From the NCBI RefSeq assembly GCF_024713945.1, contig NC_134686.1:3284947-3348946 (forward strand): 64,000 bases of DNA, given 5' to 3'. The stretch's first letter is position 1. Each line of letters begins with the position of its first letter. The translations under genes were made by a program, and so were the position numbers. Shown one piece after another: positions 47,909 through 58,746 of this stretch. This DNA comes from Dermatophagoides farinae. Its lineage: Eukaryota > Arthropoda > Arachnida > Sarcoptiformes > Pyroglyphidae. A model generated the notes under the pieces. That model was not told the origin of the DNA, did no database searches, and worked only from the letters and a program-made list of their open reading frames with translations.

Positions 47909-50294
47909 GTAGTTATTAAACTAATATTTATTTGCAATAAAAACAAGATCGGCAAATGGCCAATCCAGAAAATCAATACAATCATAAAATAAGGCGATAA
48001 ACGCCGGAAATCAATGAAAATGAGAAAATGAAAAAAGAAAAAACAAAAATAAAATGAAAAGAAAAAAAAAGCCTAACTAATAAAAATAAAAATTAGAATA
48101 AAGGCTTATTCCAATAAAAATGTGTAAATTATCCTGTGTGTGTGAAAACAAAGAAATCCAACAGAGCGTGTGTGTCCGGTGTGATTCTGTGTATTGTGTA
48201 GCTCTGTTGGTGTGTGTGTGAACAAGTGTGTTGTGTATGGCTGTGTGTGATTGATGTGGTCGAACGTCGGAGACCGAAAGCAATGTTGAAATGAAACTTG
48301 ATTGATTTCATACGACCGATCCCCATAGGCTGTTGCGAATTAAAAAATTTTTGCCAAGAAAATCGTTTATATACTCAATTGATGATGATTTTTCGGTGAT
48401 GATCATAGCAGAAGCTTGGGTGGACTTGACTGTAATAATGTGATTGATATATGGCCAAAATACATTGTTGATGAATGAATTTCGATTGTTGCTCAGTATC
48501 GATGTTGTTGTTGTTGATTGGCAATTTTTCCATTTTTGGTTCGTCATTCATTCGACCACGTTGAATTTTTTAGGATTTTCAAATTACCATTCGTCTGTGA
48601 TATTTAGAATTAACAAATTGAATTATTTGATACTGATGAATTATTTTCACTTGATTATTGATTGATTGTCATTCTCTATTCGTGATTTATAACCAAGCCA
48701 ACTGTGATAAAGGTAAGTAGCCACAATATATGATGTCAATGATGATTTTAAATTTGCAATTGTTTTTAACCCGCCCAGATGATTGCCGATACGTATTACA
48801 TGGAAACGACTGTGATAAAAACCCACTCCAAAAACAATTGCATGGCCGATCCAGAATGATAAGTGAAACATGTCAACCAATTTTACTTTTATCGTTTTTA
48901 TCGTTTTTAGTACGCCCGATTTTGATGATGGTGATGGTCGTCCAGAATATGCCACTGTGATATTAGAATTTTCCAATTTTAGATTTTACTCAAGAAGCCA
49001 GCTGATTTCGATGATGGTGATGAACGTCAGAGATATGCCACTGTGATATTAGGATCTTAGAATTATCAAATTTAGGATTATGCAATTTTTAGGATTTTCA
49101 AATTCAAACTTAGGATTAACCAATTTTCTTCGATTTTATCTGTTATTGACCACTCGATTTTGTTTGGAACCGACATACGATATGATGATTATGATGGAAA
49201 ACGTCTATCTGTGATACTTATGATTAACCAATTGAATTATTTTATGATGAATTATTTTTAACTTTGATTATTGACTGATAAAAATTTTATGAATCGTGAT
49301 TGATAGCCAGGCCAAGCTGAGACGAAAAGATAAGTAGCCAGAATATGTGATGATAATGATGATTCCAGAATTACAATTGTTTTTCTTTTTAACCCGCCCA
49401 GATAAATGTTGATACGTGTTGCATGGAACCGACTGTGATATTTATGAGACCCACTCCAAGAAAAACAATTGCGTTGTCGGACCAGGATAAACTGAGATAT
49501 ATTACTTTTAACGATCAGACGAATTCGATGATGGTGATGATTATTTGGAATATACCACTGAATTATTTTTGTGCCGATATACGATGTGATGATATTGCAA
49601 AAGTTCTGGCCTACTGAGGATATGTTGATTCGTTTTGTGGACTTAAAAGATGCCAATATTTGTTGTAGTGATGATTATGATTATTCGATGTAAATTATAT
49701 TCAGAATCGATATTGTAAATTTTTACCAGAAATCTAGGTCCAGGTACCCGATTATGATTCACGAAATTATTTGTTGAAAAAAAAAAATGTGGCTAACTAG
49801 CCGGCATGGATGGATAAAAATAATGAGCAATGTAAACAAACAAACTGCACATGCTCAGATTTGCTCATATGCTTGAATGGCCACTGTTTCATGTTATTCG
49901 GTAATAAAGCTTCAAGTATCATCCTATGACCATGGAAACAACCGCATCGCAACGGTAGCTGTTTACGGTGGCTAGCCCTGGGACCGTTGGAGCACGAAAC
50001 CACCTGTAGGCCCTATGTTGTGTATTCTGTTCGTGTGTGTAGGTCTGTAACAGCTGTTGTATCCAATGTTTGTGTGTTTACAGAGGTGGTGATAAAAAAT
50101 TCTGTATGTTAAAAACGATGGAGAGCTGATGTGTTGTGTCGGTGGTGATCGTTGTTGTGATGGCCATAGTCGATGTGCGCCCTAACCCGATACTGGTGCT
50201 GTTGTGTGTGTGGAAACAACAAAATGATAATGTCTGTATTGATGTGTGTTGAACATTGTATACCAGTAATGTCAAATTCACTAGAATAATTGGT
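47877..50294 (-). mobile_element. ORF-less retroelement, second copy of the 42.9 kb type
   Basis: 30-base T-tract, the same 3' box, CA/GT-rich part, CTGTGATATTAGG repeats (48.6-49.1 kb) and near-identical 5' block (49,775-50,294) as the 42.9 kb element. The middle is more diverged than the ends. It abuts GTAGGTTAGGTTAGG. Confidence 0.8.
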
Positions 50295-50296
50295 GT

Positions 50297-50310
50297 AGGT
50301 TAGGTTAGGG
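50297..50310 (+). repeat. Short TTAGG tract
   Basis: GGTTAGGTTAGGG separates two elements. On the minus strand it is the immediate 3' continuation (CCCTAACCTAACC) of the hairpin-ended element, with no poly(A). Confidence 0.9.
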
Positions 50311-50320
50311 CGCACATCGA

Positions 50321-50356
50321 GCCAAACCTCACGAGCTTTGCTCGTGATGGTTTGGC
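50321..50356 (-). ncRNA. Conserved bulged hairpin, 3'-terminal copy
   Basis: Two 8-bp helices with a one-base bulge and TTT triloop, 11 bases from the TTAGG junction of the ORF2 element. Confidence 0.8.
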
Positions 50357-50381
50357 GATGTCCCGGAGGAGTGCACTTCAA

Positions 50382-50417
50382 GCCAAACCTCACGAGCTAT
50401 GCTCGTGATGGTTTGGC
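50382..50417 (-). ncRNA. Conserved bulged hairpin, inner copy
   Basis: Same stem, triloop TAT, 61 bases from its partner, about 80 bases downstream of the ORF2 stop on the minus strand. Confidence 0.8.
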
Positions 50418-50498
50418 GAGGTCCCGGAGGACGCACTTCCCAGGCGAAGCGACCTCAGCCATCCGTGAATCGATAATTTGTAGTCGAGCAGTTGGCAC

Positions 50499-53266
50499 TC
50501 ACGGTGGCCGTAATTGATGAATTGCGTTCCGGTTCACGTCTGCAAAAATCGCGATGTTAGCATAGAAAATGGCCATCTTCTCGATTTTCGATATTGGATC
50601 GGTGGTTGTTCTGGAGGCCAGCCAGAAATCGTTTCGCAGACGGTTGAGCATCGGGCAATCATTGATCAGGTGTGGCACATCCTGGACCGGGAAGCCGCAG
50701 ATACAGGCAATATCGTATGAAATTCCGAATCTGGCCAAGTAGCTCCCAAACTGGCCATGTCCAGTTAGAGTCTGCGTAAGGAACCTGTTGATCACCCTGG
50801 AAAATTGTCTAGCGTCGCCCAGCTGTGGACAAATTGTTTTAATGGTGGTTCCAAACCTGTCATTTGTATATTTGTTATTCCATTCGGCCAGCATATTCCT
50901 TCGTTCCAACTTTTTGATGACATTCATCTGAATTCGGTCGTAATCATAATTCCTGTTCCGGTGCTTGCCGGTTCGTCTAGCCAATTGTTTCAAATTACGA
51001 TAGCATCTATTTTCTCGATCAACTTTATTCCACATAATCGTGATGTTGTTGTTTGCCATTGTGGTGATGATGTTAGCCAGCCGTTGTGTCTTTCGATGGT
51101 CGGTACGCTTTAGATGTTGGACAGTGCCGATGTTGTTTGTCATGATGTACGTTGCTTGTTGACCCAGATTTACAGATGACCATTCAATTGCCATAGAAAT
51201 ACAAAAGAAATCAGCTTGTTGCAAAGTACAATAAACTGGTAGCCGATAACTTTTGGTGATGATTCGATTATTTTGATTAAAGGCCATAAAAGCCGTGCCA
51301 ATACCATGGTTTGTTAAAATCGATTTCATGAAGATTCTGATTGGAGGAACTACGGCCGGTTCACGTAAAATGAAATTGATTCGTAGGTCAGCGGATGTCT
51401 CTCTCGCTTCTTCAATGTCGACCGGAATATCAGAATCAAGATGGCTATATAGCTTGGTCACTCGAGCATTTACAACTGTTGCACGATAGTTGATCAGTAG
51501 GTCGATAAGTGGGAAATCGGCTATGGCTGAAGTGGCAATGATCGGAGCTGTTCGGTATGCCATGGTGGCTTTTTGTGCCATTGGTTTGAGCATTTGTCGA
51601 AGTTCTTTGATCACGTGTTGATATTGCACAGCTCGACGCGTAACGACGGCTCCATATGTGATAATGGGCTCGATGATACAGTGATGGATGAGCTGGAGCA
51701 CGCGTGGTCCTAGGCCATATGTTTTACGTGCAATTGAATTGACCGCCCTGTAAACTTTGACCGCTTTTGAGACGGCATAGTGTATATGCGGCCGATAATC
51801 TAGTCGGTGATCAAAAATTACGCCGAGAATTTTCATTTGTTCAACCGGTTTGATTTCGATGCCATTCATGATTACCGGGCTATAGATTGGCCTATTGATT
51901 CTCCTGGTGACGAACATCACTTGTGTCTTGGCTTCAGAGAAGGTCAATTTGCATTTTGCTCCCCATTCATATGCCAATTTTAAGACATTATTGATTTTTA
52001 TCGGCAAATACGTTTGACATTTACTCGATACGATAATGGCAATGTCGTCCGCATACGCCTGCATTTTAATGTCGGGACCCAGATTTTTCATCAGTAAATT
52101 GTTCACCACAATATTCCAGTTTAGTGGGCCCAACATTGAACCCTGGACGACACCACGGTTTGTTTCTTTGCAGAATGATACCCCGCCATGGCTTCCACAA
52201 ATTCTTCTATCCATTTGGTAATTGGCCATTGTTTTTATCAAGTATATGGGCGTCCTGTAATCGATCAACTGGCTTATTATGAAAGGATGCCAGGCATGAT
52301 CAAATGCCCCTCTGATGTCCAACGAAATTAGAGCCACATGATTGTTGGATGCCATAGCCGATTCGATGTCCCTGTTCAAATTATAAACAGCATGGTCTGT
52401 GGACCTACCTGCAACGAAACCAAACTGGCTTGTTGACAGATGCCCATTATTCAACAGGTGGCCAGAAATTCTGTTTGCTATGATTCGTTCGAAGGCCTTT
52501 CCCATTGTTGATAAGAGACCAATTGGTCTATAGGCATTTGTCTTTGAATAATCGTCCTTGCCAGGTTTTGGTATGATTCGAACAATGGCCGTTTTCCACA
52601 CGTATGGCATATAATTCAGCCTTAGACAAGCATTATAGATGGCAAGAAGAATTTCCGGAAATGATATCCACAGGTTTTTCAAGATTTTCGGTGAAATTCC
52701 GTCATAACCAGGTGCTGTACCGTCTTTGAATTTCGTGATTGCTCTATGTAGTTCATGCATCGATATTGGCGGTGGTGAGATAACGGTGTGGTTTTTTCGT
52801 AACCAGAGATCGATATAGCGACGTAAAGATTTTTGTTCATCAGTATCGTTGTCAATGTCATCGGTGGGAAATAGAGCATCGACCAGTTTGATTGTGGATT
52901 CAGCCGGACTATTTGTTCCATCAATAGTTTTGACAATCACGTGGCCACTGTTTTTAATAAGACGGGAGACTTTCTGAAAACAGTTCGCTTGTCCTTCCCC
53001 GTTTATGTGTTTGTCAAATGCTTTGAATTTCAGATTTTGAAGATGATCCCTATATTGTTGCCGCAGTTGTTGGTATTCATTCTTGTATCGTTGAAGAGCC
53101 AGCTGATTGTAACATTGGCGAATTTTTCGATATACTTGACGCTGTTTGATCACAATTTGTCGAAGCTCGTTATCTTTATGCCAGGTATCACATCTAGTTC
53201 TTTTATTGATATATTTCACACAGAATTTATCGCATGTTTGCTGGACAATGTTGGTGAAGATAGGGA
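50499..53266 (-). CDS. Non-LTR retrotransposon ORF2 (reverse transcriptase), N-terminus missing
   Basis: About 920 residues. Order: thumb-side linker (CDTWHKDNELRQ); reverse transcriptase with KDGTAPGYDGIS, FGFVAGRSTDHAV, ISLDIRGAFDHAWH and AYADDIAIIV (YADD near 52,055); an RNase-H-like region (RLPVYCTLQQADF, TNNIGTV) lacking the usual acidic residues; terminal CICGFPVQDVPHLINDC finger. The endonuclease domain is absent because of 5' truncation; the frame reads through to the TTAGG junction. The first in-frame initiator-like codon is GTG at 53,219, so it is unlikely to be translated as such. The motif order and Cys-His finger are those of the R1 clade, to which telomere-specific TRAS/SART elements belong. 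Confidence 0.9.
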
Positions 53267-53282
53267 TAGGTTAGGTTAGGTT

Positions 53283-53284
<2 letters not shown>

Positions 53285-53313
<29 letters not shown>

Positions 53314-53351
53314 CAAAACTAATATTTATTTTTATCTTTAAAAACAGACCG
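53285..53351 (-). mobile_element. Minimal retroelement 3' end (about 65 bases)
   Basis: 29-base T-tract, AATATTTATTT and AAAACAGACCGG, flanked on both sides by TTAGG. The insertion is little more than a poly(A) tail and its signal. Confidence 0.75.
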
Positions 53352-53359
53352 GTTAGGTT

Positions 53360-53397
<38 letters not shown>

Positions 53398-53808
53398 AAG
53401 AATTTATTTTATTTAATCAATAAATTACGATCGGCAATGGCCAATCAATGAAATCATGAATACAGAAATAATATCCAGTAACCAATTGGTAACTAGATGC
53501 CAGAACAATAAAAAAGAAAAATATTTAACAGAATAAAATAAAATAAAAAATAAAAAAGATTTTCTATCGTGTGTGTGATTATGATGATGAATGATGAAAA
53601 AACATTTTTGCCAGCTTTCGGTTCCTTTGGTTTGTATCGGTAAGATCCACAGATATTGATTCCAGTATATTGTAAGGTACACCCCAGTGACTGTCGATTC
53701 CGGTATTGATTCAGGTAAAAACTGTTCCATACTGACGATTCCGGTGATTGATAATGATGACGTTTCACAACTAATGATTTTGATGATGGCTAAATTTGTT
53801 GGATATAT

Positions 53809-54117
53809 CTCTTGGCCCGGGCCATAGGCGCCAGCCGGTCAAAGCACAAAACGGGTGGAGCAACGAACAGATCACAGAATAAGTACGATGGTGATGGGAC
53901 ACGAAGCAAAGGTCACAGCACAGGATTGTTCAATGAGATGAGCACAATGTAAACAAATTTTTTAGAAAATTTTGCAAGTCGAAATTTAAGGCACACATAA
54001 ACAAAAAGTTATTGGACGATGAAATTTCGGCAGCAAAACATAGGCAGGTTGAATTGATAACATGCAAAATATTTCAGCATGGTTAAATAGCCTCTGTGTG
54101 TGATGAAGAACGAAAAA
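53809..54117 (-). repeat. 309-base copy of ORF1 start and 5' leader
   Basis: Matches 60,168-60,476 over equal length with no gaps noticed. It retains only the first six ORF1 codons (MARAKR) before sequence diverges, then extends past the point where the 60 kb copy is truncated. Confidence 0.9.
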
Positions 54118-55116
54118 TGCCATGCTCGATTTATCGTGTTGTGTGGTGGTGGCATGTAATGTTCAAATCGATAAAAGAAGAAAAAGCCGATGATTGGAAA
54201 TGATGATAAGCATGGTGATGTGCGCATATATTGATAGCAGCATTGATGCATGACAGGATAAGCATTACAAAGCATTCCATGGCAACAAGCAGTGCTTAAA
54301 ACAATACAAATGGAAGCAACTATGTTGACTTGTTACCATGGGGATGATGATGATAACATGAGATCAATTGAACAGCTATTGTGCATGATGATGAAATAGC
54401 CAGTTTGGCTCATTGTTTGTTGGCTCGTTGATTGTTTGCTCAATGTTTATTGTGCATATGACCAATGGTGATGATTTCAATGATGATGATGAACATGTTG
54501 ACAACACTTGGCCAAAACGATTCATATTCTACTGGAACGAGCCGACGATAGCATTTTACGGGTGCCTTCCCCACTCGTTGAGGCCCTAAACCCCCTGATC
54601 TGTGTGGAGTGTTGTTTGTGTGATATCGATGAAATAAATAAATAATAAAAACAAGTATCCAGTGTCACAGTGTGTGTATCAGGAGGCCAGTTTGTCGTTC
54701 CAGGATTCCAGGCTGTAGCTAATCGGCGGTGGTCGGCGATGGACTTGTGTGTGTTGAAGAGTGGCAATATCAGTGTATCTGGTGTTGTGTCCGGTGTGCC
54801 ACAAGTCTGTAAACAATTCGTCATGTGTGGTGTCTGAAGGTGGGTGTTGTTGTGTCGTGACGGTAGCCAGAGTGTTCGGTGTTGTGTTTGTGTGTCACGA
54901 GAAGTGTAAACAATGTCATTTGTGTTTGTAACAATCATTAAGTGTGTTAAGCACGTAAAGTGCCGCCATTCAGCCGTGACCAAGTAAACCGAGCTTGATG
55001 CCATCCAATACGTTCAGCTGTTTTATTTTTTTTTTTGTTTGTTTATGGCGACGGTGCTACCATCTGGTTATTCGAAAGTAAATTAAATTTTTATTTGTTT
55101 ACATTGCCAAGTTGAA

Positions 55117-58100
55117 TCAATCATGTGTGTCATAAATCATTTGTCGGTGTAAATTGGATCGATGCATGTCCACTATCATGGCCAACTGTTCGTAAAATGT
55201 GGCGGTAATTTTTAATCGTTCATTATCACTAATTGCCCTTCTTTTTGCCGCAGTGAAATCACGTCGTAATCGATTGGCCAGGGAACAATCATTTATCATA
55301 TGGAGCACACTTTGATTTGGATAACCACAAGGACATTTTGCATCATCAATAAAGCCAAAGCGTTTTAAATGTTCACCAAATTGCCCATGGCCTGTCAACG
55401 TTTGTGATAGCCAAAAATTCGAAAAAGGAGCGAACTGCCTGGCATTACCAACAGTAGGGCAGATTAATTTCACGGTGGTTCCAAATTTATTCGTCCGATA
55501 CATTTCGTCCCATTCTGAGAGAATGTTTGTATGTGTTATTCTCTTGACATTGGCCATTGGAATCAATTTGTAAACGAACGAGTGATTAGAATTGGCAATT
55601 CGTTTGGCGATCTTTTTACATTTTCGGTAAATATCATCGGCACGGTCCGCTTTTCTCCATACGATTGCCACTTTGTTTGTACACGAGCTAAGAATTTTCT
55701 TCGCCAGGTTTTCAATTTTGTTGGCATCTTTTTTCATTAGATGGACCAGTGCACCAAGGTTGTTGTTCACCACGTAGGTCGGATTCCGATGCGGCCAGTT
55801 GGTGTTGACCCATCTTGTTGCTTGTAGTATGGCCAAATGATCCGCTTGCAACAAGGAACAATAGTTGGGCAGTCGGTATACCATCGTGTCAATAATTGAT
55901 TGGCCACGGCAAAAAGCTATACTGCAGCCTATACCTCGCCTGGTTTTCGTTGTTTTGGTAAAAACATAATACTCCGGCACCACCGTAGCATCACCAGTTA
56001 AAATCATTGGTCTAGATCCGGGATCAATTTCAGATTCGTCAGGTGCATCCACTTCCAACCATTCGTCATGCGAAATTTGAAAACTACGACGAATTTTGGC
56101 CAGATTAATTATTCCACGCTCGAGAATTTGTAGATAGAATGGCATCATGTCAGTGATCGCAGTGGTTGAAATAAAAGCGGCGGTGCGATATGATTTACAT
56201 GCCAATTGAGCCATGGGACATTGGAGCCGACGGATTTCATCTTGGATTGCCTTGAATTTCATGGCCTTCATAAAAACAGCACTACCGTACATTAAAATCG
56301 GCGCAATGACGGACTGGACCAGCTGATGTATCACCTTACAGCCCAAACCATATTTGGATCTCGCCATGCCAAGAATTTGTCGGAAGATTCGGGTTGCTTT
56401 ATCAACGATATAATGTACGTGTGGTCTAAAGTCCATTTTTTTGTCGATGATTATACCCAGGATTTTCATTTTATCACTTAACTCGATCTCGTTGTTATCG
56501 ACAATAATTGGCGGTATGGTTGGTGGATTCAGTTTCCTGGTCATGACCACCACGTTTGTTTTATCAGCAGCCAGTTTTAATTTATTTCCATCGCACCAAG
56601 ACCTGGTAGCAGCAATCAGCCGCCTTGTCGATTCACTGAGGCCATTAACCGTTTTATCAGCCACCACGGTAACAATATCATCGGCATAGGCTTGCACATG
56701 TATGCCAGGTCCATGGTCGCGCTGTAGATATTCATCAATGATTATATTCCAAAAAAGCGGACCAAGTACCGAGCCTTGAACCGTACCACAGTTCGTTTCT
56801 TTGACCCGGGTAACGCCACCAAATGTTGTGACAATTCGTCTATCATGGTTGTAGTTGGCAATCATTTTAACCAAATAATCAGGCATATTCATATTAATCA
56901 GCCGTTGAATTAGTCCAGGTGGCCACGCGTGATTAAACGCTCCTTTAATGTCCATTGAAACCAACGCCACATGCCTTTTTTTACGAATATTTGATTCGAC
57001 GTTGTCCGTTAATTCAATCAGGGCATGTTCTGTGGACCGTTTTTTCATAAACCCAAATTGTTTCACAGAAATTGGGCAGTTATCATTCATAAATTTACGG
57101 ATGCGGTTTGCCATCACGGTCTCGAGCATTTTGGCCAAAATTGATAATAACCCAATAGGGCGGTAACTGCCGGATTTATCATATGATTCACGTCCAGGCT
57201 TGGGGATGATTCGAACGACTGAGATTTTCCATAAATACGGAACATATGACAGCCTTAAACAGCAATTGACGATGGCCACCATTATATCAAGGTGATGGGC
57301 GAAAAACTTCTTGCAAATGATCGGTGAAAGATTATCCATGCCTGGCGATTTGTCATTTTTGACCCGCTGTATGCTATTCAGTAATTCGACCGGTGATACT
57401 GATTCGTATGATGAATTGACGCCCGAATGTGATGAAATCCAATCGTTAATCGAGGCACGTACTGCGGCCTGTTGCTGTGAATCTGAATCGACATGATCAC
57501 TGGGAAATAAATCGTCCACCAAGTTTTGAACCGTACTATCCGGACTATCGCAGTTAACAAATGTACGTGCAGGTAGTATATTTTGGCCCTTCAGCATGCG
57601 ACACACACGCTGGTAATGGTCCTGGTCGTTTTGGCCAAAGATATCCTTGCGAAGCTGCTCTGCTCGTAGAATGTCCAGACGGGTTCTGTAATCAGTTCTC
57701 TGCCGCTGGTATTCGTTGTTTAGCGATATCCATCTCGATTGGTTGAAACACCGCCGCATCTTCCGGTATGTAGACGTTTGTTGGTGAGCAATACGTTTCA
57801 ATTCTTCATCGTTATACCATGGCGTCTTGCGCCGTCTACATTGGGCGTACCGGGAAAAATGCAGATCACATGATGATTTAATGCAAGAAGTAACACATGC
57901 GACGGTGTAATCGATGGACTCCGGTTCGGTGATGGAATTGATGTAATCACAATTTAGATTATGGTCATCAAGTTCTTGTCGAATGGTGTTTGCCCAAGAC
58001 TCCCAATCAACATTGGTGGTGTTCCATCTGGTGGTGGACGACGTAGTTATCATGCTTGGTTTGTTTACAATTTCAAAAACAATGACACGGTGATCACTCA

Positions 58101-58746
58101 TATTTACTTCGTCGACAACTCGCCAACTTTTGATGTAATTGATGATTGTGGATGATGCAATGGTTAAATCAATGTGTGATGTTAGTCGACGATTGGCCCG
58201 GATGGTGTCATAAGTTGGAACGTCGCAGTCATTGATTGTGTCAAGGTTATGTTGAATCATCGTAGCCAGCAGCTCTTCACCACGTTTGTCGATGTACTTT
58301 GCGAACCAGTGCTTATGCGAAGCATTAAAATCTCCTGCGATGATTAACCCCCTACCCCCCCCATAGTTGGACACATCGGCAATACGGCGCAGGAATGGTG
58401 TGATGTCGGATGATGGTTCTACGTATGCCGATGTAATGATGATGTCCCCAATTTGAATTGTGATAAAATCCTGGTTCGACAAGTGAGTGATGATCATAGG
58501 TTGAATTGATGGATTGAGAATACATATGCAGGAGCGAACTCGACTGCTGTCATCAGATGGTGTGATATAAAATGGCCGGAATTTGTTATTGATGTTCGGT
58601 ACACCCTTTTTGATAGGTGGCTCGCTGATGATTAAAATATCGATTTTATGATGTGTGGAATAGTCGAGAAATGAATTGAGAGCAGCTGGTGAATGATTTA
58701 CGTTAAGTTGAGCAACTTTAATATCGGGAAAATTTTTACTAGACGT
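55117..58746 (-). CDS. Non-LTR retrotransposon ORF2: endonuclease, reverse transcriptase, zinc finger
   Basis: About 1,209 residues if read from an ACG at 58,746; the first ATG is at 58,497, already inside the endonuclease. Order: endonuclease (VAQLNVNHS, SEPPIKKG, GDFNASHKHWF near residue 140, SDHRVIVFEI near 230); reverse transcriptase (SPGMDNLSP, FGFMKKRSTEHAL, VSMDIKGAFNHAW, AYADDIVTVV near 690); RNase-H-like region (RLPNYCSLLQADHLAIL, VNNNLGALV) without the expected catalytic acids; C-terminal finger CPCGYPNQSVLHMINDC. It nicks target DNA and copies the RNA at the chromosome end. No internal stop. The frame overlaps the ORF1 stop by 8 bases. Confidence 0.92.
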   Translation of the reverse strand, partial: TSSKNFPDIKVAQLNVNHSPAALNSFLDYSTHHKIDILIISEPPIKKGVPNINNKFRPFYITPSDDSSRVRSCICILNPSIQPMIITHLSNQDFITIQIGDIIITSAYVEPSSDITPFLRRIADVSNYGGGRGLIIAGDFNASHKHWFAKYIDKRGEELLATMIQHNLDTINDCDVPTYDTIRANRRLTSHIDLTIASSTIINYIKSWRVVDEVNMSDHRVIVFEIVNKPSMITTSSTTRWNTTNVDWESWANTIRQELDDHNLNCDYINSITEPESIDYTVACVTSCIKSSCDLHFSRYAQCRRRKTPWYNDEELKRIAHQQTSTYRKMRRCFNQSRWISLNNEYQRQRTDYRTRLDILRAEQLRKDIFGQNDQDHYQRVCRMLKGQNILPARTFVNCDSPDSTVQNLVDDLFPSDHVDSDSQQQAAVRASINDWISSHSGVNSSYESVSPVELLNSIQRVKNDKSPGMDNLSPIICKKFFAHHLDIMVAIVNCCLRLSYVPYLWKISVVRIIPKPGRESYDKSGSYRPIGLLSILAKMLETVMANRIRKFMNDNCPISVKQFGFMKKRSTEHALIELTDNVESNIRKKRHVALVSMDIKGAFNHAWPPGLIQRLINMNMPDYLVKMIANYNHDRRIVTTFGGVTRVKETNCGTVQGSVLGPLFWNIIIDEYLQRDHGPGIHVQAYADDIVTVVADKTVNGLSESTRRLIAATRSWCDGNKLKLAADKTNVVVMTRKLNPPTIPPIIVDNNEIELSDKMKILGIIIDKKMDFRPHVHYIVDKATRIFRQILGMARSKYGLGCKVIHQLVQSVIAPILMYGSAVFMKAMKFKAIQDEIRRLQCPMAQLACKSYRTAAFISTTAITDMMPFYLQILERGIINLAKIRRSFQISHDEWLEVDAPDESEIDPGSRPMILTGDATVVPEYYVFTKTTKTRRGIGCSIAFCRGQSIIDTMVYRLPNYCSLLQADHLAILQATRWVNTNWPHRNPTYVVNNNLGALVHLMKKDANKIENLAKKILSSCTNKVAIVWRKADRADDIYRKCKKIAKRIANSNHSFVYKLIPMANVKRITHTNILSEWDEMYRTNKFGTTVKLICPTVGNARQFAPFSNFWLSQTLTGHGQFGEHLKRFGFIDDAKCPCGYPNQSVLHMINDCSLANRLRRDFTAAKRRAISDNERLKITATFYEQLAMIVDMHRSNLHRQMIYDTHD

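Larger units (their letters stand above)
50310..53266 (-). mobile_element. 5'-truncated R1/TRAS-like retrotransposon with hairpin 3' end
   Basis: Carries ORF2 from just after the endonuclease, a 190-base 3' untranslated tail with two hairpins, and ends directly in CCTAACC. The 5' side is cut at 53,266 where TTAGG begins, with the coding frame still open into the junction. Confidence 0.88.
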
